Translations under genes and position numbers: made by a program
The notes under the pieces: model-generated
What the model saw: only the letters and a program-made list of their open reading frames with translations
Databases searched by the model: none
Told to the model about the DNA's origin: nothing
Assembly: GCF_900207575.1 (NCBI RefSeq)
Contig: NZ_OAOQ01000001.1
Location: 186,001-250,000 of the forward strand
DNA length: 64,000 nucleotides
Direction: 5' to 3'
From: Cereibacter ovatus
Lineage (GTDB): Bacteria; Pseudomonadota; Alphaproteobacteria; Rhodobacterales; Rhodobacteraceae
Shown: piece by piece, positions 9,333 to 18,226 of the stretch
How positions within the stretch are numbered: the stretch's first letter is position 1
How the letters are laid out: each line of letters opens with the position of its first letter

Positions 9333-11135
9333 ATGAGAATGCTGAAGACGGGTCTTTGTGCGACCCTCATGCTTTCGGCCGCACCAGTCCTTGCCAACGA
9401 CTCGGTGATCCAGGCCACCGGCGACGCCAAGCAATGGGCCATCCAGACCGGGGATTATGCCAACACCCGTTACTCGGAACTGAGCCAGATCACGCGCGAG
9501 AATGTGGGCAACCTTCAGGTTGCCTGGACCTTCTCGACCGGGGTGCTGCGCGGGCACGAAGGCTCGCCGCTGGTGATCGACGGGATCATGTATGTCCATA
9601 CCCCGTTCCCGAACAACGTCTATGCTCTGGACCTGAATCAGGACGGCAAGATCATCTGGCGGTATGAACCGAAGCAGAACCCGGACGTGATCGGCGTCAT
9701 GTGCTGCGACACCGTCAACCGCGGCGTGGCCTATGCCGACGGCATGATCTTCCTGCATCAGGCCGATACCACGGTGGTGGCGCTGGATGCCAAGACCGGC
9801 GAAGTGAAATGGAGCGTTCAGAACGGCGATCCGGCGGCAGGCCAGACCAACACCGCGACCGTGCTGCCGGTGAAGGACAAGGTGCTTGTCGGCATCTCGG
9901 GCGGCGAATTCGGCGTGCGGGGCCATGTGACCGCCTATGACATGAAGACGGGCGCGCAGGTCTGGCGGGCTTTCTCGACCGGGCCGGATGCCGAGATGCT
10001 GGTCGACCCGGAAAAGACCATGGTGCTGGGCAAGCCGGTGGGCAAGGATTCCTCGCTGCAAAGCTGGGAGGGCGATCAGTGGCAGATCGGTGGTGGCACC
10101 ACCTGGGGCTGGTATTCCTATGACCCGGAACTGGATCTGGTCTATTACGGCACCGGCAACCCTTCGACCTGGAACCCGTCGCAGCGCCCGGGGGACAACA
10201 AGTGGTCGATGACCATCATGGCCCGCGATCCCGATACCGGCATGGCCAAGTGGATGTATCAGAAAACCCCGCATGACGAGTGGGACTATGACGGGGTGAA
10301 CGAGAACATCCTTGTCGATCAGGAGATCGACGGCCAGATGCGCAAGCTTCTGGTGAACTTCGACCGCAACGGCTTTGCCTACACCATGGACCGCGAGTCC
10401 GGTGAACTTCTCGTGGCGAAAAAGTATGATCCGGCGGTGAACTGGGCCTCCGAGGTCAACATGGACAAGGATTCGGACCAGTATGGCCGTCCGCAGGTGG
10501 TGGCGCAGTATTCCACCGCCCAGAACGGCGAGGACACCAACACCACCGGCGTCTGCCCGGCGGCGCTGGGGTCCAAGGACCAGCAGCCGGGCTCTTTCTC
10601 GCCCCGGACCGGGCTGTTCTATGTGCCGACGAACCACGTCTGCATGGATTACGAACCCTATCGCGTCAGCTATTCCGCCGGTCAGCCCTATGTCGGCGCT
10701 ACGCTGTCGATGTATCCCGCGCCGAACAGCCATGGCGGCATGGGCAACTTCATCGCCTGGGACGCGACCAAGGGCGAGATCAAATGGTCGCTGCCCGAGC
10801 AGTTCTCGGTCTGGTCGGGGGCCTTGGCCACGGCGGGCGATGTGGTGTTCTACGGCACGCTGGAAGGCTATCTGAAGGCGGTGGATGCCGAAAGCGGCAA
10901 GGAGCTGTTCCGCTTCAAGACGCCCTCGGGCGTGATCGGCAACGTGATGACCTACGAGCATAACGGCAAGCAATATGTCGGCGTGCTGTCGGGGGTCGGC
11001 GGTTGGGCGGGGATCGGCCTTGCCGCGGGTCTGACCAACCCGAACGAGGGTCTGGGCGCGGTGGGCGGCTATGCCGCGCTTAGCGACTACACCCGTCTGG
11101 GCGGTCAGTTGACCGTGTTCGCTCTGCCGAACTGA
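9333..11135 (+). CDS. xoxF: Lanthanide-dependent PQQ methanol dehydrogenase
   Basis: 600-residue periplasmic quinoprotein; signal peptide [21 protein letters not shown]. Eight-bladed propeller with the vicinal disulfide C124-C125 ([10 protein letters not shown]). Metal site residues E192 (GGEFG), N276 (GTGNPS), catalytic D318 and the extra acidic D320 in WDYDG. The D-Y-D pattern separates lanthanide-using XoxF from calcium MxaF, which has Ala at the second Asp. It oxidises methanol to formaldehyde or formate and passes electrons to XoxG. Strong GGGAGGAG site before ATG 9333. Neither mxa nor pqq genes are in the window. Confidence 0.97.
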   Translation: MRMLKTGLCATLMLSAAPVLANDSVIQATGDAKQWAIQTGDYANTRYSELSQITRENVGNLQVAWTFSTGVLRGHEGSPLVIDGIMYVHTPFPNNVYALDLNQDGKIIWRYEPKQNPDVIGVMCCDTVNRGVAYADGMIFLHQADTTVVALDAKTGEVKWSVQNGDPAAGQTNTATVLPVKDKVLVGISGGEFGVRGHVTAYDMKTGAQVWRAFSTGPDAEMLVDPEKTMVLGKPVGKDSSLQSWEGDQWQIGGGTTWGWYSYDPELDLVYYGTGNPSTWNPSQRPGDNKWSMTIMARDPDTGMAKWMYQKTPHDEWDYDGVNENILVDQEIDGQMRKLLVNFDRNGFAYTMDRESGELLVAKKYDPAVNWASEVNMDKDSDQYGRPQVVAQYSTAQNGEDTNTTGVCPAALGSKDQQPGSFSPRTGLFYVPTNHVCMDYEPYRVSYSAGQPYVGATLSMYPAPNSHGGMGNFIAWDATKGEIKWSLPEQFSVWSGALATAGDVVFYGTLEGYLKAVDAESGKELFRFKTPSGVIGNVMTYEHNGKQYVGVLSGVGGWAGIGLAAGLTNPNEGLGAVGGYAALSDYTRLGGQLTVFALPN

Positions 11136-11152
11136 CGGCCGGACCATCCGGG

Positions 11153-11176
11153 GGCCGGGGTCGCAAGGCCCCGGCC
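11153..11176 (+). other. Intercistronic hairpin xoxF-xoxG
   Basis: GGCCGGGG (11153-11160) pairs with CCCCGGCC (11169-11176). It lies 17 bases after the xoxF stop with no T-tract, a position that suits protection of an abundant xoxF mRNA 3' end and reduced downstream expression. Confidence 0.5.
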
Positions 11177-11234
11177 TGCCGCAGCCGCAGCCGCCCCGCG
11201 CGGGTGGCATTCCACCGCAAGGAGAAGAACCGAA

Positions 11235-11765
11235 ATGAAGACCACTGTGTCCCTGGGGGCGGTGGCGGCCCTTGTCCTGATGGCCGGCGTCTCGCCTCTG
11301 GCCTCGGCCGAGGCGGCGGCGCAAGGCGTGGATGTCGCGGTCGCATCGACGGACGGCATCCGGTCCTACAACGCCGACGAGGTGCCGACCTTCAACATCG
11401 CCGAGGATGGCACGGTGGACTGGCCCACCTTCTCGGGATACCGCCGCTATCAGTCGGAATGTCACGTCTGCCACGGGCCGGACGGCATGGGCTCGACCTA
11501 TGCGCCGCCGTTGAAGGACAGCGTGATGCGGCTGGATTATTATGATTTTCTGGCGACGATCGCCAACGGCAAGCAAGAGGTCGGCGCCGCCATGAACCTT
11601 GTGATGCCGGCCTTCGGTACCAATCCGAACGTGATGTGCTATGTCGACGACATCTGGACCTATCTGCGCGCCCGCGGATCGGGGGCGCTGGATCGCGGCC
11701 GGCCGGCCAAGCGCGCCGACAAGACCCCGGAATATGCCGAGGTGGAAAAGACGTGCATGGAATGA
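11235..11765 (+). CDS. xoxG: c-type cytochrome electron acceptor of XoxF (four-cysteine type)
   Basis: 176 residues with signal peptide (cleavage near ASAEA, residue 25). Single heme site CHVCH (C76, C79, H80), probable axial Met in VMPAFG (M124), plus two further cysteines C135 (NVMCYVDD) and C174 (KTCME) that could form a disulfide; this is the methanol-metabolism-related four-cysteine cytochrome family. It accepts electrons from XoxF in the periplasm. It is directly downstream of xoxF and overlaps xoxJ by 4 bases (ATGA). Confidence 0.88.
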   Translation: MKTTVSLGAVAALVLMAGVSPLASAEAAAQGVDVAVASTDGIRSYNADEVPTFNIAEDGTVDWPTFSGYRRYQSECHVCHGPDGMGSTYAPPLKDSVMRLDYYDFLATIANGKQEVGAAMNLVMPAFGTNPNVMCYVDDIWTYLRARGSGALDRGRPAKRADKTPEYAEVEKTCME

Positions 11766-12577
11766 CCCGGTTTGCGCTGCTGGCCGCGGGCCTTCTGGCC
11801 GCGGCACCGGCGGCGGCGCAGGTGGCCGATCTGGTCTCGGATCAGGCGTTCCGTGTCTGTGCCGACCCTGCCAACGCCCCGATGTCCAGCCAGGACGGAA
11901 CGGGATTCGAGAACCGCATCGCCGAGCATCTGGCGAAGGTTCTGGGCAAGCCGCTGGATTATACCTGGTTCCCGATGGTGACGGGCTTTGCGCGCAACAC
12001 GCTGTTTGCCGGCAAGTGTGACGTGGTGATCGGCTATGCGCAGGGCGACGAACTGGTTCTGAACACCAACCATTATTACACCTCAACCCATGTTCTGGTG
12101 GTTCGGGCCGACGGGCCGCTGGCGGGGGTGACCTCGCTGGCCGATCCCGCCTTGCAGGGGCGGCGGGTCGGCGTGGTGGCGGGCTCGCCGCCCGCGTCGC
12201 ATCTGGTGCGCCACGGGCTGATGGCCAAGGCCCGTCCCTACAATCTGATGGTGGATCGCCGGGTCGAGAATCCGGCGGGCGACATGCTGGACGATCTGGA
12301 AACGGGCGCCACCGATGCGGCGGTGCTGTGGGGGCCGGTGGGCGGTCCGCTGGCCAAGGGGCGCCCGGCACTGAAGGTGGTGCCGCTGCTGGCCGAAGAA
12401 GGTGCGCCGCGGCTTTACTATCGCATCACCATGGGCGTGCGGCAGGGCGAGGATGTCTGGAAGCGCGCGTTGAACTCGGTTCTGCGGCGTGAACAGGCGG
12501 CGCTGGATGCGATCCTGCGCGATGCGGGCGTGCCGCTGCTGGACGATTACGGCCGCGGGCTGAAGGCTGCGGAATGA
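11762..12577 (+). CDS. xoxJ: XoxJ/MoxJ-type periplasmic binding protein
   Basis: 271 residues; signal peptide ending PAAAQ. Bacterial extracellular solute-binding fold (type 3) with RVCADPANAPMSSQDGTGFENRIAEHLAKVL near the mature N-terminus, typical of quinoprotein-associated MoxJ-like proteins. XoxJ is thought to help activate or mature XoxF rather than transport a solute; the mechanism is not settled. Starts at ATG 11762 inside the xoxG stop and overlaps the next gene by 4 bases, so it is translationally coupled. Confidence 0.9.
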   Translation: MTRFALLAAGLLAAAPAAAQVADLVSDQAFRVCADPANAPMSSQDGTGFENRIAEHLAKVLGKPLDYTWFPMVTGFARNTLFAGKCDVVIGYAQGDELVLNTNHYYTSTHVLVVRADGPLAGVTSLADPALQGRRVGVVAGSPPASHLVRHGLMAKARPYNLMVDRRVENPAGDMLDDLETGATDAAVLWGPVGGPLAKGRPALKVVPLLAEEGAPRLYYRITMGVRQGEDVWKRALNSVLRREQAALDAILRDAGVPLLDDYGRGLKAAE

Positions 12578-13104
12578 GGGCGCTGGCGGCCTTGTTCCTT
12601 GCCGCGGCACTGCCGGCGGCGGCCGAGGTTCCCGAACCGTCGGGCTTTCGCGCCGAGCCCTATCGCGCGCCGGTTCCCGCCACGGTCGAGGGTCGGCCCG
12701 GCCTGACCGCGGCCGAGGCCGCGCGTCTTCATGCGCAGGGTGTGCCCTTTGTCGATGTGCTGCCGCGCCAGAAGCGGCCAGAAGGTCTGCCACAGGGCAC
12801 GATCTGGCATGTGCCCGCGCATCGCACCATTCCCGGCGCGGTCTGGCTGCCCGATACCGGCTATGATCGCCTTGCCCCGGACGAGGAACGCTATCTGCGC
12901 GACGGGCTGGCGCGCGTGACCGGCGGCCAGCCCGCCGCCCCGCTGGTGATCTTTTGCAAGCGCGACTGCTGGATGTCGTGGAACGCGGCCAAGCGGGCGC
13001 TGGGCTGGGGGTTTGCCGGGGTGCAATGGTTCCCCGGCGGGGTCGAGGATTGGCAGGCCGAAGGCGGCACATTGCAGGAGGCAGTTCCCGCGCCGGGGCC
13101 ATGA
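12574..13104 (+). CDS. PQQ-associated CXXCW-motif rhodanese-like protein
   Basis: 176 residues with signal peptide MRALAALFLAAALPAAA. Rhodanese-like fold: LHAQGVPFVDVLP early, and the active-site loop FCKRDCWMSWNAAKRALGWG with C128, C132 and W133, then a typical rhodanese ending GGVEDW. This matches the family annotated as PQQ-dependent catabolism-associated CXXCW motif proteins, although here three residues separate the cysteines. Periplasmic. Likely handles persulfide or disulfide chemistry; substrate unknown. Overlaps xoxJ by 4 bases. Confidence 0.85.
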   Translation: MRALAALFLAAALPAAAEVPEPSGFRAEPYRAPVPATVEGRPGLTAAEAARLHAQGVPFVDVLPRQKRPEGLPQGTIWHVPAHRTIPGAVWLPDTGYDRLAPDEERYLRDGLARVTGGQPAAPLVIFCKRDCWMSWNAAKRALGWGFAGVQWFPGGVEDWQAEGGTLQEAVPAPGP

Positions 13105-13155
13105 TCGGCCCATGCTTTTGCCCATGGCTTTGGAATGTGTCAGGAGGTTTGCGTC

Positions 13156-14340
13156 ATGCGACATCTGAAGGCCGCGGTTCTGGCGGCGCTTGTGTGGCCC
13201 GCGACCGTCGCGGCCCAGACCGAGATCCGCGCTGCGGTGCTGCGGGTGGATGTGCAGGGCCGGCCCCCGGTCTCGCGGCTGGATCTGCCACCCGACGATC
13301 TGGGTCTGGCCGGCGCGCGGCTGGGGACGGCCGACAATGCCACCACCGGCCGTTTCATGGGCCAGACCTTCATCACCGAGGAAGTGACCGCCACCCCCGA
13401 GACCGCGGTTCAGGCGATCGAGGCGCTGGTCGCCCGCGGCACGCGGATGGTGGTGACGCTGGCGGATGAGGCGACGACGCTGGCGCTGGCCGATGCGGCG
13501 GGCGAGGGGGTGTTGCTGTTCAACGCCCGCGCCCGTGGCGACGAATTGCGCAACGATCAGTGCCGGGCGAACCTGCTGCATGTGGCGCCCTCGCGTGCGA
13601 TGGTGGCCGATGGGCTGGCGCAGTTCCTGATGTGGAAACGCTGGGACGAGTGGTTCCTGATTTCGGGCAGCCACCCTGCTGACCGCGCGCTGGCCGATGC
13701 GCTGCGCCGCGCCGCGACCAAGTTTGGCGCCCGCATCGTCGAGGAACGCACCTTCGAAGATACCGGCGGCGCCCGGGCGACCGACAGCGGCCTTGTGCAG
13801 ATACAGGCGCAGATCCCTGCTTTCACCCAGCGCGCGGCCGACCATGACGTGGTGGTGGCCGCCGATGAGACCGGCCTTTTTGCAGCCTATCTGCCCTTTC
13901 ACACATGGGAGCCGCGCCCGGTGGCGGGGTCGGCCGGCCTGCGTCCCGTCACATGGCATCCCGCGATGGAGATGTGGGGCGGCACCCAGTTTCAGACCCG
14001 GTTCGAAAAGCAGTCCGCCCGGCCCGCGCGCGAAGAGGATTATCAGGTCTGGCTGGCGCTGCGCGCCATCGGAGAGGCGGCGACCCGCACCGGATCGGGC
14101 GACATGGCGGTGCTGCGCGACTACATGCTGGGCGATCAGTTCCAACTTGGGGCCTTCAAGGGGCAGGCGCTGACCTTCCGCGACTGGGATGGCCAGCTTC
14201 GCCAGCCGATCCTGCTGGGGTCGGGGCCGATCGTGGCTTCGGTCTCGCCGCAGTCGGAATATCTGCATCAGGTCTCGCAGCTTGACACGCTGGGGACCGA
14301 CCGGCCCGAATCCGGTTGCCGGATCGACAGAAAGGAATGA
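13156..14340 (+). CDS. PQQ-associated ABC transporter-type substrate-binding protein
   Basis: 394 residues; signal peptide MRHLKAAVLAALVWPATVAAQ. Leu/Ile/Val-binding-type periplasmic fold (type 1), with RFMGQTFITEEV, FNARARGDELRNDQC and HTWEPRPVAGSAGLRPVTWHP. It fits the family annotated as PQQ-dependent alcohol dehydrogenase-associated ABC substrate-binding proteins. The cluster's ABC genes (16010-17589) look like an exporter, so this protein may be a sensor or carrier rather than an importer subunit. AGGAGG at 13142-13147 supports ATG 13156. Ligand unknown. Confidence 0.85.
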   Translation: MRHLKAAVLAALVWPATVAAQTEIRAAVLRVDVQGRPPVSRLDLPPDDLGLAGARLGTADNATTGRFMGQTFITEEVTATPETAVQAIEALVARGTRMVVTLADEATTLALADAAGEGVLLFNARARGDELRNDQCRANLLHVAPSRAMVADGLAQFLMWKRWDEWFLISGSHPADRALADALRRAATKFGARIVEERTFEDTGGARATDSGLVQIQAQIPAFTQRAADHDVVVAADETGLFAAYLPFHTWEPRPVAGSAGLRPVTWHPAMEMWGGTQFQTRFEKQSARPAREEDYQVWLALRAIGEAATRTGSGDMAVLRDYMLGDQFQLGAFKGQALTFRDWDGQLRQPILLGSGPIVASVSPQSEYLHQVSQLDTLGTDRPESGCRIDRKE

Positions 14341-14345
14341 ACGCG

Positions 14346-15308
14346 ATGCTGACACGATCCACCGCGCTTGCCGCCTGCCTGCTTGCGGCCAGTCCCGCCT
14401 TCGCGGGCAAGATCTTCGTCTCGAACGAAAAGGGCAACGACATCACCGTTCTGGATGGCACCAGCTTCGAGGTCATCGCCACTTTCCCGGGCGGTCAGCG
14501 CCCGCGCGGCATCACCGCCTCGCCCGATGGCAAGCGACTTTATGTCTGCGCATCGGACGACAATCTGGTGCGGGTGTTCGATACCGACAGCTATCAGGAA
14601 CTGCCCAGCCTGCCTTCCGGACCCGACCCTGAACTGTTCGTGCTGCATCCGTCAGGCAACCCGCTCTACATCGCGAACGAGGACGACAACATCGTGACCG
14701 TGGTCGATGTGGAAACCCGCACCGTGCTGGCCGAAGTGCCGGTGGGGGTCGAACCAGAGGGGATGGGTGTTTCGCCAGATGGCGGCATTGTCGTCAACAC
14801 ATCCGAAACGACGAACATGGCCCATTTCATCGACACCACCAGTTTCGAGATCGTGCAGAACGTGCTGGTCGATCAGCGCCCGCGCTTTGCCCAGTTCACC
14901 GCCGACGGCAAGTCGCTGCTGGTCTCGTCCGAGATCGGCGGCACGGTGTCGGTGATCGATCCGGCAACCGGCGAGATCCGCACCAAGATCAGCTTTGCGG
15001 TGCCGGGCGTCCTGCCCGAGGCGCTTCAGCCGGTGGGCGTGCGGGTGACGCGGGACGGATCGAAAGCCTATGTCGCGCTGGGGCCGGCCAACCGCGTGGC
15101 CGTGATCGATGGCACGACATGGGAGGTGACGGATTACCTGCTGGTTGGCCAGCGGGTCTGGCAGCTCGCCTTTTCGCCGGATGAGAAATATCTTTTCACG
15201 ACCAACGGCAACTCGAATGACATCTCGATCATCGACGTCGCCTCGGATGAGGTGATCCGCTCGGTTCAGGTGGGCGAACAGCCGTGGGGCGTGGTGGCGG
15301 TGCAATGA
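14346..15308 (+). CDS. PQQ-associated YVTN-family beta-propeller protein
   Basis: 320 residues with signal peptide MLTRSTALAACLLAASPAFA. Repeated blades of the YVTN type (GKIFVSNEKGNDITVLD, LYIANEDDNIVTVVD, KYLFTTNGNSNDISIID), about seven. It matches the PQQ-dependent catabolism-associated beta-propeller family. ATG 14346 is favoured because AAAGGA lies 9 bases upstream; ATG 14337 overlapping the previous stop codon is possible but too close to that site. Periplasmic; may act as scaffold or binding partner of the relay system. Confidence 0.85.
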   Translation: MLTRSTALAACLLAASPAFAGKIFVSNEKGNDITVLDGTSFEVIATFPGGQRPRGITASPDGKRLYVCASDDNLVRVFDTDSYQELPSLPSGPDPELFVLHPSGNPLYIANEDDNIVTVVDVETRTVLAEVPVGVEPEGMGVSPDGGIVVNTSETTNMAHFIDTTSFEIVQNVLVDQRPRFAQFTADGKSLLVSSEIGGTVSVIDPATGEIRTKISFAVPGVLPEALQPVGVRVTRDGSKAYVALGPANRVAVIDGTTWEVTDYLLVGQRVWQLAFSPDEKYLFTTNGNSNDISIIDVASDEVIRSVQVGEQPWGVVAVQ

Positions 15309-15324
15309 CAGGGAGGATGCAGGG

Positions 15325-15756
15325 ATGATCACGCGGGCATTGGCCTTCGCACTGGGAATGGCGCTGGCGGCGCCGGTCATGGCGCATGACTTCGGCTTTG
15401 CCGGACTCATGTCGGCGTCGAACCGGCAGGATCTGGCGGATCTGACGCTGGCTTCGGGCAAACCCGTGGCCGCGGCACCCTATGAGCTGAAGTCGGGCAC
15501 CTATTACCGGATGAAGATCGTGGCCGACGGATCGGCCGAACTTGCGCTGTCGGGGGGCGATTTCTTCCGCGCGATCTGGATCAACGAGATCGTCATCAAC
15601 GGCATCGAGATCCGCCCGATGGGGGTTCATTCGCTGGAATTCGACGAGGCGGGCGAGGCGCGGATCAGCTTTGTGGCGGTCGTGCCGGGGACGTTCACGC
15701 TGTCGATCCCCGGCTCGTCCGGCGAAAGCCAGCGCGCCACCTTCACCATCCGCTGA
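15325..15756 (+). CDS. Small secreted protein of the xox island, unknown function
   Basis: 143 residues with signal peptide MITRALAFALGMALAAPVMA. The mature protein is mostly beta strand in character (AELALSGGDFFRAIWINEIVING, RISFVAVVPGTFTLSIPG), suggesting an Ig-like or cupredoxin-like sandwich, but it has no cysteine and no clear copper-ligand set. AGGGAGG at 15310-15316. Sits between the beta-propeller gene and the ABC genes in one tight run. I do not recognise a named family. Confidence 0.75.
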   Translation: MITRALAFALGMALAAPVMAHDFGFAGLMSASNRQDLADLTLASGKPVAAAPYELKSGTYYRMKIVADGSAELALSGGDFFRAIWINEIVINGIEIRPMGVHSLEFDEAGEARISFVAVVPGTFTLSIPGSSGESQRATFTIR

Positions 15757-15767
15757 CACGAGGGGAC

Positions 15768-16013
15768 ATGATGAAAAGAATTTTCGCAATTGGCGCCGTG
15801 TTGGCAGCGACCCCCGTCATTGCACAGGAAACCGATCAGGCGACACTCGACCGGATCAATGCGCTTCTTGCCGGGATGCAGTGCGAGGTCGATCCCGCGA
15901 ACATCGAACCCGAAGATGCCGGCTGGGAACTGGATGACGTTTTCTGCGCCGACGGGCAGTATGACATCAAGCTTGATGCCGATCTGAACGTGACGGAGCG
16001 CCGCAAGGAATGA
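15768..16013 (+). CDS. Small secreted PepSY-like protein
   Basis: 81 residues; signal peptide MMKRIFAIGAVLAATPVIAQ. The mature part has two cysteines (MQCEVD, VFCADG) about 22 residues apart and the pattern GWELDDVFCADGQYDIKLDADLNVTERRKE, which resembles a PepSY-type domain. Its stop overlaps the ATG of the ABC ATPase by 4 bases. Function unknown; a small inhibitor or chaperone-like periplasmic protein is one possibility. Confidence 0.75.
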   Translation: MMKRIFAIGAVLAATPVIAQETDQATLDRINALLAGMQCEVDPANIEPEDAGWELDDVFCADGQYDIKLDADLNVTERRKE

Positions 16014-16738
16014 TCCACGAAGGTCCGCCCGCGCTGGATATCGCAGACCTCAGCCATGCCTTCGGGCCGGTTCAGGCGCTGCGCGATGTCAGTTTCACCG
16101 TCCCGCGCGGCGCGTTCGTGGCGCTTCTGGGGGTGAATGGCGCGGGCAAGACCACGCTGGTTTCGCTGATCACCCGGCTTTACGACAGCACCAGCGGCAC
16201 GATCCGGGTGGCGGGCTTTGACGCCCGCCGCCAGCCCGGCGAGGCGCTGGCGCGGCTGGGTGTGGTGTTTCAAAGCCGCGCGCTGGATGCCGATCTGACG
16301 CTGCGGCAGAACCTGCGCTATCACGCGGCGCTGCACGGCATCGGCCGACGAGAGGCGGCGGCGCGGATCGACGAGGTTCTGGCCCTTGTCCGGCTTGGCG
16401 ACAAGGCCGGCGCCCGGGTGTCCACGCTATCGGGCGGTCAGCAGCGCCGGGCCGAGATCGCCCGCGCGCTGCTGCACCGGCCTGAACTTCTGCTGCTGGA
16501 CGAGGCGACGGCCGGGCTTGACCTGCGCTCGCGCGCCGAGGTGGGGGCGGTGGTGCGCGACCTGATCGCGACGCAGGGTGTTTCCGCGCTGTGGGCCACG
16601 CATATGATGGAAGAGGTCGCCCCCGAGGATCGGGTGGTGGTGCTGCACCGGGGCGAGGTGCGGCTTTCGGGGCGCGCCTCTGATCTGGGGGGCAGCCTGT
16701 CGCAAGGCTTCCTTGCGCTGACGGGGGAACAGGCATGA
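16010..16738 (+). CDS. PQQ-associated ABC exporter, ATPase subunit
   Basis: 242 residues. Walker A GVNGAGKTT, signature LSGGQQRRAEIARALL, Walker B LLLLDEATAGLD, and switch histidine WATHMMEE. By similarity it is the CcmA/DrrA-type ATPase that pairs with ABC-2 permeases, matching the ATPase annotated in PQQ-dependent alcohol oxidation clusters. Overlaps the permease gene by 4 bases. Works at the inner membrane; cargo unknown, with export of a redox cofactor, lanthanide ligand or toxic aldehyde derivative as speculation. Confidence 0.9.
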   Translation: MIHEGPPALDIADLSHAFGPVQALRDVSFTVPRGAFVALLGVNGAGKTTLVSLITRLYDSTSGTIRVAGFDARRQPGEALARLGVVFQSRALDADLTLRQNLRYHAALHGIGRREAAARIDEVLALVRLGDKAGARVSTLSGGQQRRAEIARALLHRPELLLLDEATAGLDLRSRAEVGAVVRDLIATQGVSALWATHMMEEVAPEDRVVVLHRGEVRLSGRASDLGGSLSQGFLALTGEQA

Positions 16739-17589
16739 CCGCACCACAGCGCCCGCCCTTGCGACCGGCATCGCGCCCCGGCCATGGGCTGGGTCTGGCC
16801 GGCTATCTGACCGCCTTTGCCGGCATTACCGCGCGGGAAGTCCTGCGTTTTGCCCACCAGCGCGAGCGGTTCCTTGCCGCCCTTGTTCGCCCGCTGGTCT
16901 GGCTGTTCATCTTTGCTGCGGGCTTTCGCGCCGTTCTTGGCCTGTCGATCACTGAACCCTATCAGACCTATGTGCTCTACGAGGTCTACGTCACCCCCGG
17001 CCTGTGCGCGATGATCCAGCTTTTCAACGGGATGCAGTCATCGCTGTCGATGGTCTACGACCGTGAGACGGGGGCGATGCGCACGCTTCTGGTCAGCCCG
17101 TTTCCGCGCTGGTTCCTGTTGGGATCGAAACTGGTGGCGGGGGTGCTGGTCTCGATCCTTCAGGTTTATGCCTTTTTGCTGATCGCGTGGTTCTGGGGCA
17201 TCCGGCCGCCGCCTCTGGGCTATCTGGCGGTGCTGCCGGCGCTGTTTCTGTCGGGGATCATGCTGGGGGCGCTGGGGCTGTTCATTTCCTCGGCCATCCG
17301 TCAGCTTGAGAATTTCGCCGGGGTGATGAATTTCGTGATCTTCCCGATGTTCTTCGCCTCGACCGCGCTTTACCCGTTGTGGCGGCTGCGCGATTCCAGC
17401 CCGCTTCTGGCCGACATCGCCTTCGCCAATCCGTTCACCCATTCGGTCGAACTGATCCGGTTCGCGCTTTATCTGCGGTTCGATCCGGTGGCCTTCGCCG
17501 TGGTGTCGGGGGCCGCGATCCTGTTCTTTGGCGCGGCGGTCTTCATGTATGATCCGTCCAAGGGGCTGTGGGCCAGCCGCAAGCGATAG
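16735..17589 (+). CDS. PQQ-associated ABC-2 type permease (PedC-like)
   Basis: 284 residues with about six membrane segments (LVWLFIFAAGFRAVLGL, VLVSILQVYAFLLIAW, YLAVLPALFLSGIMLGALGLF, VVSGAAILFFGAAVFMY). The segment GMQSSLSMVYDRETGAMRTLLVSPFPRWFLLG is a hallmark of ABC-2 permeases. Corresponds to the PedC-type permease found beside PQQ alcohol dehydrogenases in Pseudomonas. Forms the exporter with the upstream ATPase. Confidence 0.9.
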   Translation: MTAPQRPPLRPASRPGHGLGLAGYLTAFAGITAREVLRFAHQRERFLAALVRPLVWLFIFAAGFRAVLGLSITEPYQTYVLYEVYVTPGLCAMIQLFNGMQSSLSMVYDRETGAMRTLLVSPFPRWFLLGSKLVAGVLVSILQVYAFLLIAWFWGIRPPPLGYLAVLPALFLSGIMLGALGLFISSAIRQLENFAGVMNFVIFPMFFASTALYPLWRLRDSSPLLADIAFANPFTHSVELIRFALYLRFDPVAFAVVSGAAILFFGAAVFMYDPSKGLWASRKR

Positions 17590-17601
17590 GGGGTCTTTCA
17601 G

Positions 17602-18204
17602 ATGTTGCCACGGAGTCTTGCCGCCCTGTTTGTTGCCCTGATCGCCCCGATGGCGGGCGCGGCCGATTTCTCGGACCCAGACTGGCCCTGTATCCAGCGC
17701 AAGCAGCCGCATCTGTCGCTGGCGCAGGTCTGGTCGGGTCCGGTGCCGGATGCGGCGGCCGAGGATCTGGCGCGCTCGGCCGCGATTCAGGCCCTGGCCG
17801 AGGTTCTGGAACAGCGCCGTCTGCCCATCGAGGACGCCGAAGCCCGGATCGCGGCCTTTGCCGAAGGTCGCAGCCCGGCCGAGATGACCGCACTGTTTCT
17901 GGCAACCTTTCAACGGATCGAGGCGGTGCGCACCCGCGTCATCGCTGGCATTGCGCGTTACGCCCACAAACAGGCCGCGCTGGACGATCAGATCGACGCC
18001 CGCCGTGCCGAACTGGCGGTGCTGATGGCGGCCGAGGTCAAGGACTTTGACCGGATCGACGCGGTCGAGGCCCAGCTTGACTGGGACACCCGGATCTTTC
18101 GCGACCGGCAGCAGTCGCTGACCCATGTCTGCGAGACGCCGGTGATCCTGGAACGCCGCGCCTTTGCGCTGGGCCGTGCGGTGATGACGCATATGCCGAA
18201 ATAG
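17602..18204 (+). CDS. Secreted helical protein of the xox island, unknown function
   Basis: 200 residues; signal peptide MLPRSLAALFVALIAPMAGA. The mature protein starts DFSDPDWPCIQRKQPHLSLAQVWSG and is otherwise strongly helical with Ala/Glu/Arg-rich segments (residues 55-175); two cysteines, near residue 30 and in HVCETP. The WPCIQRKQP start recurs, as I recall, in proteins of quinoprotein ABC clusters. AGGGGG precedes ATG 17602. Last gene of the first convergent half of the island. Confidence 0.75.
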   Translation: MLPRSLAALFVALIAPMAGAADFSDPDWPCIQRKQPHLSLAQVWSGPVPDAAAEDLARSAAIQALAEVLEQRRLPIEDAEARIAAFAEGRSPAEMTALFLATFQRIEAVRTRVIAGIARYAHKQAALDDQIDARRAELAVLMAAEVKDFDRIDAVEAQLDWDTRIFRDRQQSLTHVCETPVILERRAFALGRAVMTHMPK

Positions 18205-18226
18205 CCTGTGCATGGGGCCGAGAGAT

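Noticed and set aside
9186-12371. 1061-codon minus-strand open frame opposite xoxF and xoxG
   Set aside because: No domain is recognisable and composition is that of an antisense frame; xoxF, xoxG and xoxJ on the other strand are certain.
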